Shown in pieces: positions 47,950 to 61,117 of a stretch of 64,000 nt of DNA (the first letter of the stretch is position 1; each line of letters opens with the position of its first letter). The notes beneath the pieces are model-generated. The model saw only the letters and a program-made list of their open reading frames with translations. It had not been told where the DNA came from and did not search any database. The position numbers and the translations under genes were made by a program. The stretch spans positions 11,975,610-12,039,609 of the forward strand of contig JAKTNV010000014.1 in the NCBI GenBank assembly GCA_022747635.1. Direction: 5' to 3'. The stretch comes from Hetaerina americana (taxonomy: Eukaryota > Arthropoda > Insecta > Odonata > Calopterygidae).

Positions 47950-48037
47950 ACATAACATTTAACATTACATTACATTACATTTAACATTACATTTAACATT
48001 GCATTTAACATTACATTTAACATTACATTTAACATTA
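47950..48037. repeat. ACATTTAACATT minisatellite
   Basis: Seven or more units built from ACATT and TTAACATT, mainly a 12-base ACATTTAACATT period, run over about 88 bases. Confidence 0.92.
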
Positions 48038-48299
48038 ATCTGACGAAAAATTGAGTAGCTTCGGGCGTCATGTGGTGGAAATCAAACATAATGAATTTTT
48101 TTTAAATTCATCAAGTGGAAAAATGCTACGATCAGTTACTCATTCCTGATGGTAAATGTATCGAAGATCTTGTTAATGCACAGAATAATATACGTGTATT
48201 GTAAAGTTGAAGAACTCCACGGTATATTTATTACCATGAACGTATTTATTCATAAATTAACCAAAAATAGTTCAAGTTGAGCCTTTTAAGCAATATGAG

Positions 48300-48428
48300 A
48301 ATCATAAGCAAAAATGACGCTAAAAAATATCACATCGAGATAAAGCCAACTTATTGGGAATCGAAACCACGACCCTTGGGTCAAACGCAGATGACGTTAC
48401 CACTCCGCCAATGAGAACAGAAAATGAA
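48300..48428 (-). mobile_element. tRNA-derived SINE, family C
   Basis: The minus strand has GGCGGAGTGGTAACGTCATC (A-box region), GACCCAAGGGTCGTGG, then B box GGTTTCGATTCCC with one extra T. The spacing of the boxes is tRNA-like. After the head comes GTTGGCTTTATCTCGATGTG. It could be a lone tRNA-like fossil, but the extended downstream part argues for a SINE. Confidence 0.65.
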
Positions 48429-51400
48429 TATTATTTGGGAAAAAGATGTGGCCGAGGAGGTACTTGGGGGGCCCATTTGGGGGGGGGGGGCGGTGCGCCG
48501 TTTGAGGCGGGTAAAACGGTTCAAACGTTTCGGTAGGGACCAGCAATTTCTATTGCCCAAATTATCCTACAGAGCAGAGGATGGAAAAATACCGAAAAAC
48601 TTCCATCTTTTTCGTAACTTGTGTGAATGCAGTGGGAAGAACTGTAGGGGAATTCCATTATGCAGACTAAAAAAAATCTGCCGAATCTCAACACCCTGAA
48701 AGTGAGACAGAAATAATGAAGAAAATAGCGATTTGAAGGCTACATAAAGACTAGTTTACTGCAATTAAATTAGGATTCAGCTGTAAATAGATAGGAATAA
48801 TTGAAGAAGCTATGTACGGGACAAATATCTTCACCAGTTATCAGCAACTTCTGCGTGGGGAAAAGTATGAATGAGAGGAAAAACAGCAGCTGTCATCTTA
48901 AGAGACAACATCACCCTACTACGTTTTGCCTACAGAATAGTCAACACAGGGAGAGAGAGAGAAGATAATACCTACAGGTATTCACACGGATGTTGTGGAA
49001 GAGTAAGACTCAAAGACAGAAACAAAACCAAGATGGACAGAATGCCAGGTGGTCAGTTAATGACATAAATAGTATACTATGAGCTGAGATTAAACAAGTT
49101 GATCTACCAATAGCACAAGCAAACAAGAATATCTACCTGAAAAAAACACCTCGATCAAAGAGCAATACCAGTTTTTTTCCTGAGTATTTTGAATAAAATT
49201 AAACCAAGTCGTTAACTTCATTTTATCTCGGAATACGAGATGTAATTAAACTTTATGCCAGAAGGGAAGTTTGTTTTACGAAAAAATGAAATTATAAAGA
49301 TTCTCGGAACTTACGATACTTTACTCATGTTCGTAGACATATAAATAGTCATATCTTCAATATGGAGGTCAAACTTCTGGGTGACTTTAGTGGGTGATGA
49401 CTCTTTCATTAGCCAAGTAGACTACAAGTAAACCTGGATGAGCATAACTGGCGAAACAAAATTTAACGGAACCTCCTTGCTGAGAGAGGATACGGTGTAC
49501 GTGGTAAATCTTTGAAATGGCGGCATCTACCAGCTGAACAACCGATTGGGCATACGTAATATTATCAGCAAAAAAATTAGTAATGGGTAGGTCTTATAAT
49601 TTGGGAAAATAAGGTTTCTTGGAGGTTATTTTCTCAAAATTACAACTATTTTATAGATATTTTGGACATTTTGTGGTAACTTCACCGTAATGCGCATTTT
49701 TACATCATTTTTTAGTGTATAGTGTTATTAATGCGCATGTAAAAAATACCTACGACTGCAAGCCTGCGAATCTAATATTGTTTGTCCCTCCAAAAAACGA
49801 TAACGTCGACGTCGTACATCTTATCCCGGGGGAAAACATAACTACTTAAGCCTATGACTCCGATGCAAGGTCGCGCGCGGCGTTCCATGGAACCAGCCGT
49901 CTATTAAAGGATCCATTACCGTGAAGTATTTGGCATGGGTCAAACTATAAGGAGCCATCTATCATTCCGATGTACTCGTAATTATTATGAGTGCTTTTAA
50001 AAAGTTAAAACAATAATATTCAAGCATTTTCATTTTTTTCTTCCAAGGATCAGTGTTCTGAAAGCAGTAATATTAGCTACCGGTCGATAATTATGCGTAA
50101 ATTTCAACCTGAGGCATTTTTATATTGCACTAAAGTACATTAACATTGACAGTCATAAATATCATCTTATTTTAACATTTTAGAGTGAGAACACCTTTCC
50201 CCTTGAGAAGGGCGCCTGTGCCCACGGGTGAGCTCAAAGATTCTCTTCGCTTTTGAAATCGATTTTTACATGCAATCGAAAGGACAATTACTCTCTGGAG
50301 CCAAATGACGTGGTATGATTTGTGGAATGCATGGTACCCTAGCCTGGATGATCAATTCAAAGACGGTGACATCACTTAAAACTTTAACATAAATTCAACG
50401 ATGACATACGTATATATAGCATAGCCATAGCACACACATTCCGACGCATCCTTTGATTAGCCCGGATGCCAAACATAAAACAGGATGTGATGTCCAAATT
50501 TTTGTTTGAGGTGAAGTTTTTGTAGATTAAAGCTCATCACATTCGAAGGTGCGAAGGAACATGAAAACAAAACATAGCCAACATGTTTACGAACCTCTAG
50601 TATATTTTGAAATCGAGAACCTTGGTTTACAAAATAGTTCCTCTCCTCGAACGTAAACAGGAAAAGGATGGAGGAAGAATGTGATATGACGAGCACTGAA
50701 AGGATAATGTGAATACCGTTACACCAAATCATTACGTACTCACTTTCTTCCTCTGTAGTAATCTGTAAAATATGTTGTTTTCTTGCTCTGGAACTACAAT
50801 CTCAGGCAAGCGATGAACGAATAGAGAATCAGACCAAACGCAGGTTGTGTTTAGAGCAGTTCGTGGAAGATCCCGTGGACTCTCTTGTTATTTGAAGTAG
50901 CCTGAACCACATTTATATTTTACGCTCATTCAACGGACCTACCCATTCCTTTAACCCCACTGTTGAGTGGACTGTGGCCAAATGAAAGAATGAGGGAGGA
51001 TACAGGAAAATGAAATTTTAACCATTTCTGAATAATTGAGAGAGACTGTGGAACACAACGAAGGGTTGCCACGACTTATACTTCAATTTCCCGATGTGTG
51101 CCGCCTTCCAAGTCAAAGAAGAATTAAATATGAAAGTGAACTCAGAAAGATCACGACTTGCCTAAATAAAATTATTGCTGAAGTACTCGGACTTTATTTT
51201 GACGTGGGGATCAAGATACGACGACGGATGAGCTTTAAAAATATTCTCTTGCGTGGTGGAGGCATCGCTGCTGGAAAACTTTTTATGAGCTTCGAGAAGC
51301 TATCCAATGGCCGATGAAGTTTTGTAAGACGACAAAAGCCGTTTTTTATAAGACTCAAGTCTGCGCTGCTTCTCGACAAACAGGCAAGGGAAAAGCATAT

Positions 51401-53100
51401 ACTATATAACTACCGGAACATGCAAAAACCGTGAAGAAGAAGTTTCCATCTTAAATTATGACATGGAAGGCGTTGTTTTTCTGGGAGGGGGTCGGCATAT
51501 CATCGGTTTATCTTACAATAACGTGCCATAATTTTGAATTTGAGTGAATGCCTTTATTATTGAGTTGTAGGAAAGTAAAATTTACCTTGGAAATTTGATT
51601 ATTTTTCCATGAAAATGGATCAAGGATCAATTAAATTTGTATCTTTAAGGATCCAAAACTGACGGAAAATAAGCTTAAAGATTAAATGAAAAGTTAGTAA
51701 TTCAAGAGAGAGGCACACAAAACGGGCGATACCCGCTTAAGTCATTTATGACGTCAATATTTTCACAGTAGTTGTAGAATGCTCAAGTACCAACGCGAGC
51801 GAAAATAACAAAAATGCTGTTCCAATTGAAAATATTTATAGCAAGGACATAATGTGTCACCCTGTGTAATAGATAAGCGTGAGTTGCAAATGGAAAAATT
51901 ACGCACCTTTCTTACACCAACATATCTTTTATGAAAATTGGTATGTTCCTTTTCAGTTTTCTGTTGTGCTATTGACAGTCTATTTACAGGCAGGCTATTT
52001 ACGCAACTTTTCGTCCTTGTATGAGCCGAGCAATCGATATATAAACTTGAATTTAACAAATGAAGAGTTAAATCTGTCGAGTAAATGTTGTCGTTCTCTA
52101 CACACCTAATCGGATCATCATACGCTTAACGAAGGCAAGTGGGTATGGGATGTAGTTGACCCTTTCCTAAGGTGCTAAGGTTATGGGTAGCGTCTATAGC
52201 GTCCACATTTTACGAGCAGGATCAGATTAATCGACCCTTAAACAGATTTAGATATTTTGCTGACGGCATCAATATGCAGAAGAACAAGGTGCGAAGGATG
52301 AGGAATAGGATTAAATTTTAGCCAACGTATGTAAATGATCTTTTGAAGAAAAAGAAAGGGGAGCATGGAAATTACATGTACAATAGACAAGGCTGAATTA
52401 AGTTTCTCGGAACGTGTCAAGTACTGAAAAGCCTAAATTGTCTCAAGCTCTTTAATGGGAACGCATGTTAGAGGTACAGTGCCTTAGAGAAACTTGGTTT
52501 CACTATGCAAGTGTGAGGCAGGTGCAATGAAAAGATAAAAAATAGCTGTAATCTTCTGCTAGTCACATAAGGATATGTGGTTAAAGTTGGCTGCCATTGT
52601 AAAATAATTAAGGAATAAGGTAAAGCTCAAAGAAGACCCTCTAGATTTGCGGAAAAATGTTTGGGATGAGAAAGTATTGCAAGATAGTTCAGATTGCTCC
52701 AGATTGTGAGTTACCCGAGTAACTAAGACATCATGTCTCAGACGGTAAGAAAGGAATAAGGCATTACTTTTGACAACCAGGGAAATATTAGAGTCCTATA
52801 TTATGCATGCAGATTTCAGATAATCTACGATATGAGAGGAAAGGAGAAATAAATGTTTTCGTCGCCGCTCTTTCCCCAGACAATCTGCGCTCACGATGGG
52901 GACGAGGTCAAAAGTTCCGAAAAGTTTTAATACAAGGATCTTATTTTCAACTAATACGGATAGTTCACAATTCCCCACGATTACCTAATTAAGGTAGGCA
53001 TTCAAACACAACCTTCCACACACCCATGTGGCAGTTCAGAGGATGTGACGTACATATACGAAGGTGGTGAAAAGCTGAGATGTTGAAATTTGGGGGTGAT
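48429..53100. other. Intergenic; no recognised gene
   Basis: CpG-normal sequence with a run of 12 G at 48479-48490. Open frames of 60-93 codons occur on both strands (for example 51036-51317), but none shows domain motifs or good exon borders. Confidence 0.5.
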
Positions 53101-53880
53101 TAAGTTTAGGGAACGCGGTCAGTGCATATGCAAACGCTATGAGTAAGGGCGCCATTTTTCCTAGGCCGGCCCTCACAGCGATGAGTGGAAGAGAACCAGA
53201 CTATGCGGCGCCGACAGTGGACTTACCCGCGCTGGAGGGGAGGAAGGACTTGTGTGCGTCTAAAAAAATAAAAAAAGATGCCTCCCTGTTGCGTGAAGCG
53301 TTGTTTCGCACTGTATCGCATTTCGCAGTGACGCTGTTTGGCAGCCGATGTTTACGTGATGCGATCTCCGACGCCATGTGAACGTGCACGCTATAAAATA
53401 TTCTTATCCGTGCGAGCTTCGCCTGACTCTCGCATGTCGTGCACGGGACCCTTTTTCGGGTGAGAGGGGTGTGCACGGAAACTGGAACGTCCCTAAGGAA
53501 TCAGCTGATTTGCGTGACAGATGAAAGCTCTTAACTCCGATTAATCCGTGAGTCACGACCTTCCGCAATTTTATATAAGCCATGAGGGGGTTCCAACGGA
53601 GCACTCCCTGGGATAAAATCAATATGACGGGGGAAATGTAGTCCCTTCGGAGCACTTTTCAAAGTTTCGCCGAGAAGAATCCGGCGAGGAAGATCATCGT
53701 CGGTCGGGGAATGAATCCAGGAGAATATGGGATGAATGGGAAATGCTCTTCGCCGGGAAGTGCTCAATGCTCTACATTGGTGCAAGCATGTGGGCCCTCA
53801 ATCACATTCCATGCGAGTTGGATCTTCTGATCACAGAGATTGGAAGATGTAATGGAAACCCATAAAAACCACACCGCGTC
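53100..53880. promoter_or_regulatory. GC-rich block, candidate promoter or non-coding first exon region
   Basis: It has the highest GC and CpG of the upstream region. On the minus strand a strong donor CGG|GTAAGT (plus-strand 53221-53226) could end a non-coding exon that splices to the ABCA acceptor at 45379. On the plus strand there is TATAAAA at 53392. Several overlapping open frames are probably by-products of high GC. Function not shown. Confidence 0.3.
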
Positions 53881-56800
53881 CCAAACTGGTGTCAACGGAC
53901 CCCCAGGGTTTCTGAGTATATTTCAAGAGGGCTGTACACTTAAAGTGTCACATTAGAATGTTTTTTAGGGTGAAAAACCAGCGCAAAGAATTTAAACTTT
54001 ATAATTGTTCAACTAAAAAGTGACTCGTCGTATGAAAGAATCATTGGAACGCACTGAAATTGATTTAATATCTTATTTGTAAAATGTTTATTTCTCTCCA
54101 AAAGTCTAAGTTTCAACTGATCTGGCTCGAATATTCGTTTTGCTTGTGTAATGTCCAATAACATTTAAATGTTGAAGATCTCATTAGAGGAAGTCGACAA
54201 CCAAATTCGAGTGATTTCGAACTATTCATTATTTTTTAATTTTATCATTTATCTTGGAATAACTGCACTGGCACATGCACTGATGTTGTAAAAGCAATGT
54301 TCGATAAATATATTAATGTGTTATTACGAGTCAAAGCAGCAGCATCAAAGTGTTCAAGGAGTCGTCCTATTCTTAACCGCTACGTGTGAATTTGCATGCA
54401 GATAAATTCCAATGTAATTTAAGAATATTTTTGTTGAAGAAATAAATCCTTTTTAATGTTTATACGAATCGGTTCTTGAATGCAAACCATTTCACTACTC
54501 ATCTACATCATGCCGTGGAAGCCACCACAAAAGCATGTGGGTTGTAAGGTGGGCTGCCATTAACTTTCACGGTTAGAATTCCATATCATTTTACTTGCGG
54601 GTAGTTCGAAATGTTGTACGTGAAGTTTCTTCCCACCGTGGTCACGCACTGTGCGAAGAAAAAAATATTCCTTACATAGGCCTGTTCGGCAGCCAGTTTC
54701 TTCCACTTTCTCACTGTGGTCTCACATATCAATTCAATGCGAGATTAAATATAATTCCACTGCATCAGCGTTTAACTAGAATAAGCTCTGATTAACTAGT
54801 CGTTTATGTTTTGTGATGTAAAGGATAAATTGAGCTTCTTAGAGCCTCTTTTTAGACTGATTCTTTACTAAATTGTGTACCTATCATCAACTCTCACCTC
54901 TTTGTAAACGCTTCCTTACCTGACGTGATTCTTCTTTTAGAGTATAACTGATTCGCCCACTCTCCTCCAAAAAACTTCCTAAACGGGTGGATACTTCTAC
55001 CTGTTCTATTTTATGTTATCCGACCGCAATGCTTAACTAAGCCTTCCGATTTCTTGAGAATATTTGAGAATAAACCTTTGCTTTTGTATCATTAATTCTA
55101 ATCGATTACCTATCTCACTAATCCTACAAGGCAACAAATAATGACTGTAATCTTTTCTCCGAATGGCTAACTACACGTAACGTATGATAATTAGAAACTA
55201 ATTTGATTGAGCTGTCCACCGAATTTCACTCCTACCTCCATCCCTTCCCGTGCCTCTCCTTCCATTTACTTTGCATGTATATAGGAGATAAGAGGTGATT
55301 TAATGGACATCCCTATCTCACTCCCCTGCCAAGCATTGCCTTTTCTGAATTGCTCTCCATTCGCTGTCCACATCTGCGCAGTCTGAGACATTGACCATCC
55401 GGATGAGTCGTCTATATCTCCAGTATGCTCATATCTATTACAATATGTTCATTAATGTCGAATACCTTCTAATGATCCACGAGGCATATAAATGTACCCT
55501 GGCTTCTATGTTCCTCTCTACCATCACTGAAATGGTCGTCCCACTGGGATCAGGCGCCTTTCCAACCTCCCCACCGAGGGACGGGCGCTGGGCGACCTGC
55601 TTATCGCCTCGCTCCTCCGGGAGAAATTTTCATCGTTCACCCAGACACCTTTCTAGAGGTCTTCACAACCCCTTCCATCAAATATAGGTTTTAGTGCAGG
55701 GGAGGAGATTATCTTCATATGGTTCAAGGAAAACAAACATCTAAACAACTTTAATTCACAGGCGGTATGAGGATCCTGCTATTTTACATCTTCCCAGAAA
55801 TATTATGAAATCAATAATTAGACGCTAAATATATAAATAAAGAAGGAATCAGCTCCATTCATTTCAATGTATTAATTATGAAAACAGTTTAAATAATTAT
55901 ATTTTAATGGACATTTTTAAAAGATTTAAAACATTTTTTATAAGTTTTATTTTACTATAAATAAATACACCCCTTGAAAACTCACCAAAAATATATATAA
56001 TAGATCTCAGGTATCCCCAATTGTTTGAGGTAATCTACCTTAGAGAATTATCACGAGTTTCTGTTCGTAAACCATGTCGTGGTACAGATTTACCAGGTGT
56101 ACATCAAAATTACAGTTATTACTAATATATTTTGGTCATTCCACGATATTCTTCTTTTTCGTCGGCGGATATGTTGACATATCACTGATAAAGGTCGATA
56201 AGTAGAAATGAACATAAAGTGAATGAAACAAAGAAGAAATTCTCTCATCATTTCCCCCGGGTCATTCTAAAATATTCCCGATGGAATACGACTACAAATT
56301 ATTTATAGGTTCCGGAGGTAATTGGATACGTTATCGGCGGGTGTGTCCTTCAATTTTGAAATAATTGAAATCCATAGATGCGCTGTTTTTTCTGCGGCTA
56401 CACGAATATTTAAAATCTTTTTTTATCATATTGAACTCGAGAATATGAGTTTACATGTACACCTAAGGAGATGTTTTTCTTAAGGAATGAAGGTATCCAT
56501 TCAATAAAAGCATCATTGAACAACTCATCTTCGAAGCGAGAGTGCACGCAGGTATCATAAATCAAATCCATAGTAACGAAGTTTGAGCTGAGAAGGTATC
56601 CCCGCAATTCCGTGCGCTGAATTTTCTTAAGTTTTCCTTTTGCGGCATTTTTTGCGCGTCCTCTAAGGAGGAAATGTTTTCTAGTTTAATCCCCTTCCTC
56701 GCAACTTATAGGGACCTGAAGTATTGCGACAAGGATCGTAAGGCTGTTTCAATGAAGAATTCCTGATTGACTCACGGCGGACGCTTTCTTAACAATTCTT

Positions 56801-57335
56801 ACCAAGGATCACAATCATTTTTATATTTCGTACAATAGAATAATGCAGGAGTTTAACTTGAGGAAGTTATTTAAACAAAAATATATATCTAAAGTGGGAA
56901 CCTTCCACGTCGTGGCGCCCGGAAAATTCGTCCTGCGTTGAAAATACGTACTATATGATGGCATCTTTCGGCTTCTACAAGTACCACTTCATTTGGTTTC
57001 CCGACGTACATTAGCATGGGACTCGATATGTGACTTCTCATAACCAATTATTATATACAGGCCAAGATGCATTGAAAAAGAAGCATAACGTAATAAGCAT
57101 ATTTCATATGGTCGCAAAATAATATAAACATCTCCACAACAATAGGTTTTGCCTGTTAATGTACATTCTCGGTCACTTCTTCCTATCAATATATTGGAAG
57201 GACATTTATCGAAAGCTTTTGAAGATACGGTACCTTAAGTGCTTAAATGATATCGATCATAATTCCTGTTATGAAGTGGTAGGCGTTCTTTGAGCCTTGC
57301 GCCACCGGAAAAAAGCTTTTGTGAACTCCGCAGGT
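53881..57335. other. Intergenic; no recognised gene
   Basis: AT-rich, CpG-normal. A GC-rich patch at about 55540-55640 and a 98-codon frame across it (55391-55687) show no known motifs. Confidence 0.5.
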
Positions 57336-57438
57336 ATGAAGTGCATCGGTTGGTTATATATTATGCACCTACTGCTCGCCTCCTCAAACGGCATGTCGAT
57401 CACTGGTGACCAGTGGACATCAGGCCGAATAATCAATG
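57336..57438 (+). CDS. Candidate first coding exon of a secreted trypsin-like protease
   Basis: From ATG 57336 the frame reads a good signal peptide (MKCIGWLYIMHLLLASSNG), a short propeptide-like stretch (MSITGDQWTSG), then RIIN and a split Gly codon before donor G|GTGAGA at 57439. RI(I/V)NG is the activation cleavage motif of chymotrypsin-family zymogens. A possible acceptor CCGCAG precedes the ATG at 57333. I could not find downstream exons (AAHC, GDSGGP) within the window, so they would have to lie beyond 64000 or the exon is spurious. The frame stops at 57470 if unspliced. Confidence 0.3.
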
Positions 57439-57470
57439 GTGAGAACCTGCGTCACACATCGTTATACTAG

Positions 57471-59342
57471 GAAAAGTGTTGTCCTCCTACGTGTCCCAAT
57501 TATACCTACAGCGACGGTTGAGGAATATTTATTTTCCTCCCGTGGTCGAATTTATCAGAAGTATTCTGATGTCAAGTCGGGCGCTTTGGATAAAAGAAGA
57601 TCAACTCGCGTGTCACAGGAGGAAGTACGTATGTACTCGTATTGCATGTTCCTCTTGGCGAAGGTTGAGACGGGGACCGACGCCGAGGCAATCCTCCTTT
57701 CTTTGCCTGCCTTCCTCTCTTCCTTCGATGCCGCTTCTCACCAACTGTCGCTAACGAAGCTTGGACTTTTCGATATTGCGATGCAATCACCCACTGCGAT
57801 ATCCATTCGATCGCATTGCAATCCTGAGACTTTAGGCAAAATAATAAATGGTGGATATATTTTAGAATGGGCATGTGAAATTCAATTTGTATGTCCACCC
57901 TCGACATATAACATCTATCTAAGTAGTAGGGGTATCGATCGGGGAACTTGGGTAATTTCGAAAATATTACCTCATGCATGAAAGAGAGTGTTCGTATGTC
58001 CGAATATGCTGAATGGTTGCATTAGATGCAGTAAGTTGAAATCCAACCCAAATGTTAGCTTTTACGTCGATTCCAAACGAAAAATTGCGAAACTCTTCGT
58101 TGATTCCCTTCTGCCCCTTAGAGTTAAGAAATCTGTATCTCCAAATAGTACGCTTGAGAAATACTTCGGAGAAACCCAGAAATGGTATGATGATGATTTT
58201 TTCGCTGCTCGTGCAATTTTATGCTCGAGAATTTGATCTTAGAAGAATAATTGTTTGGAGTTTCTGGAAGGTAACCATGCGATTTTATTCCATTCCTGTC
58301 CACTTCAAAGCCACGCATTAAGATTGACGCAAGGGTAAATAAAGATTCAGCGTCGCAGGGAATTATATTTCAATTCCACCTCGTCACGCCTCAACATTTT
58401 CTGTTTGATCTCTGGCGAATTACTGTGGATTTATGGAAGATTCAGAAGCGAATACATCTCCCTCTATGCAAGTGAGTGAGGAAGATGCGTAAATATGGGT
58501 CGTGTTTCAATTATATATCGCGGTCATCTACTGTGTGGTTTTACGCGTAAAGTTCTCTTTGAGGCACTCCGTCGGTGAATATGTCCACTTGTACGGAGGT
58601 GTCACAACGTCACTCAATCGGTCGTCACGTGCCTAGCACTTTCTGCTCCAATAAATGCCTCATCAATGGGGTATAAACACGACGTCGAAAGTGGCGACCT
58701 TGGAGAGGAGCTCACAAGAAACGTGTCGCGGAGATGCGAAAGGGGAAGCAAGTCCATTTGCCACGCTGCGGAAACGTCACAACTGGATAGGTATACTAGC
58801 CCAGCCCGAAAATTACCTCGATGACTGAAAATCATAGTACTTTTCGGAAACTTTCAGGAACATTTTTCTGCACCATAAATTGTTTCACGTCGGTTAATCC
58901 CGCATACCTCATTCCTTTCCACATTCAAATGTCCCTAAATATAAGATTAACTCATGGAAACTTTATTTACGAAACCAATATCCAAAATTAAACAAAAACT
59001 GTACCAATACTCGTCGTCTCCAAGGCAGTGCGCTTTTGCTCCACAAAAAATTTGAAAAATGGAAAATATTTTTCACCGCACTAAACCAACTAAATTGAAA
59101 AAGTGTCTTGATTGTGTTAATCGAATTTAGCCGTGCCCATGAGGCAATGATTAAACACAAAAAATTCCCTCAAGGTAAATCTTCATCCGTAAATATTTCG
59201 AAACTTTAACTGAAGGGAAATGCAACATTTCAAAAGGTAAATTTTGCTCCCAATTCCATCAAATGAATGTGATGCAAACGAAACCACTACTGTAGTAATA
59301 TTCAGCCTTAGACACTAAGGCACTTTCTTATGTACTACGAAA
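57471..59342. other. Intergenic; no recognised gene
   Basis: Contains most of the longest upstream open frame (57436-57981, 181 codons), which lacks any recognisable domain. Otherwise CpG-normal sequence without identified repeats. Confidence 0.5.
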
Positions 59343-59575
59343 GACGGTAGTCCAGCGGGTGGAGCACTTGGTTACTGAACGTAGGGTCCGGGATCGATCC
59401 ATCGATCGTCCATAGAGACACCACCCTCAGCTATGCCCAAGCTATATACTTTTTTCGGGTATTAGTCCTCCCACGGCACAGGGAAAGGTGCTGGCTCCCC
59501 TTCCCAGATGAGTGAATTTCATACACCATTGGAACTTAGTATTGAATGAGGATTATCACATGTGGAAGACAATTA
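59343..59575 (+). mobile_element. tRNA-derived SINE, family A
   Basis: GACGGTAGTCCAGCGGGTGG is the A-box region and GGGATCGATCC a slightly altered B box. Then come TTTTTCGGGTATTAG, CAGGGAAAGGTGCTGGC and GTGAATTTCATAC, aligned with the minus-strand copy at 554-851. Confidence 0.8.
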
Positions 59576-59979
59576 TTATAATGATAGATTTCATGTCGTA
59601 ACAAATAAAGTAAAATTGCGCGTTACTCACCAATGATATTTTACATGTGGCTTTAAATAAATTTCTAGATTATCATGGGCGGTTTATATACTATATCTCT
59701 GTGTCGTTCTCTAGCTATTCAATTTTCACCGCCATATACTGCTATATTCTTAAAATTACATGGATATGGAGTTAAATTTAAAAATTATCATAATTATTGA
59801 TGATAATTCGTTTGAAATTAAAATAACGGTAAATCACTCTTCACGAGTGGGGCTATTTGTAACATATGTAACGTGGTTCGTGGCATCACGTTATTCTACA
59901 TAAGCGATTTTTTTAATGTTGAAGTGGAATATGAAACATCTTGGTAACTTGGAGTGATGAGAGGCATCCGCGCTATAGA

Positions 59980-60080
59980 ACAGAGAACGCATCAAACACT
60001 CCAGAGGCCACGGGAAAATGAACACGCCGAGGCGAGGTTCGAATCGGTGACCTTCGGCGAGGGCGTTATCCGCAAATGAG
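59980..60080 (-). mobile_element. tRNA-like SINE head, family D
   Basis: Minus strand: TTGCGGATAACGCCCTCGCC, GAAGGTCACCGATTCGAACC. GATTCGAACC is a good B box, and the A-box half is recognisable. The 3' body after CTCGCCTCGGCG is not defined. Confidence 0.5.
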
Positions 60081-60362
60081 TCCGCGGATTCAAAAGATTT
60101 ATTTGCTAGGAACTCGAGGAAAGGCGAAACACGTGAGCATCGCAGTCAACCACGAGGGAGGAATGTTGAGGAAAGGAAGGCATGGAGGGCAATGCTTGGC
60201 TCAGAATGTTGAATTATTACGCGCTGGCAAACAGTCGTAAAGGCATGAGTCACCGAGTTCGCCTGGTGAATACTTGCAAAGAGCACTCACTCTTAAGTAT
60301 TTTATATTTTCGTTGTTATCATCAGGAGAAAATGAATGATTATATGTCACAAAGGAATTATA

Positions 60363-61115
60363 CGAGGGTCATCCGGAAAGTAGTACCCGTTCGTGCCGCA
60401 TGAAGTGCTGACGACGCGAGTAGCCGCTGGACGAGGTCAGATAGCTTCAGTGGCTTGTCTGCCTTCTCTGAGCCAAGTTGCGTGACGCTAGCATTGCCTG
60501 TGTTGTTTCTGTGATTGTTTACAATGTTTAAAAAAATTGAGAACGCCGCCAGTTGTGAAGTGAGGGCAGTGATTAAATTCCTCAATGCAAGAAACGTTCG
60601 CCCATGTGATATTCATCGCCAATTAAAGGAGGTGTATGGAGACAATGTAATGGACGAGTCGTCTGTTCGGCGGTGGTGTCGCAACTTCAACATGGGGAGG
60701 GGGAACACACACGACGATGAGCGTTCGGGGAGACCGTCTGTCATTACAGACCAACTGGTGAGCTCAGTTGACGAATTCGTGAGGAACGATCGGCGCGTCA
60801 CAATTGATGACATCTGTGAGCATTTTCCCAATGTTTCTCGAACAATTGTTCATGAAATTGTTAAACACCATCTGCATTATGCAAAAATTTGTGCAAGATG
60901 GGTCCCTCGCGTATCTCAATGAGCTGGCGGCGAAGGACTATGCAGCAGGAATACAGAAACTTGTCACACGTTATGACAAATGCCTTAATTTGCTTGGAGA
61001 TTATGTTGAGAAGTAGTTTAAAGTATCCTCTTTCAAATAAAATTTTTTATGTTTGTTAATATTTACTTTTGTGTCTTTATTTCACGAACGGGTACTACTT
61101 TCCGGATGACCCTCG
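60363..61115 (+). mobile_element. Mariner deletion derivative with perfect 33-bp terminal repeats
   Basis: A 753-bp unit flanked by TA. The terminal repeats (60363-60395 and 61083-61115) are identical over 33 bases and begin CGAGGGTCATCCGG. An ATG at 60523 opens a frame (60523-60922) with the two helix-turn-helix parts of a mariner transposase (IKFLNARNVRPCDIHRQL, DDERSGRPSVITDQLV, NVSRTIVHEIV, ARWVPR). It then jumps, out of frame, to the last 30 or so residues (AGIQKLVTRYDKCLN, LGDYVEK). The whole catalytic triad region is deleted, so it can only move in trans. An N-terminal fragment with DNA-binding activity could in principle still be made. Confidence 0.92.
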
Positions 61116-61117
61116 TA

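Noticed and set aside
47950..48037. CRISPR-like repeat array
   Set aside because: A 12-base tandem repeat without spacers in a eukaryotic genome; an ordinary minisatellite.
48345..48428. Possible genuine tRNA gene
   Set aside because: The B box has an inserted T and I see no proper acceptor stem, so a SINE head is a better fit.
53139..53785. Overlapping 80-91-codon frames on both strands
   Set aside because: They overlap each other in a GC-rich block and none shows motifs. Treated as non-coding.
57436..57981. 181-codon open frame, the longest upstream
   Set aside because: No domain, an irregular residue mix and an equally long frame on the opposite strand (57572-57979). Likely chance in GC-richer DNA.
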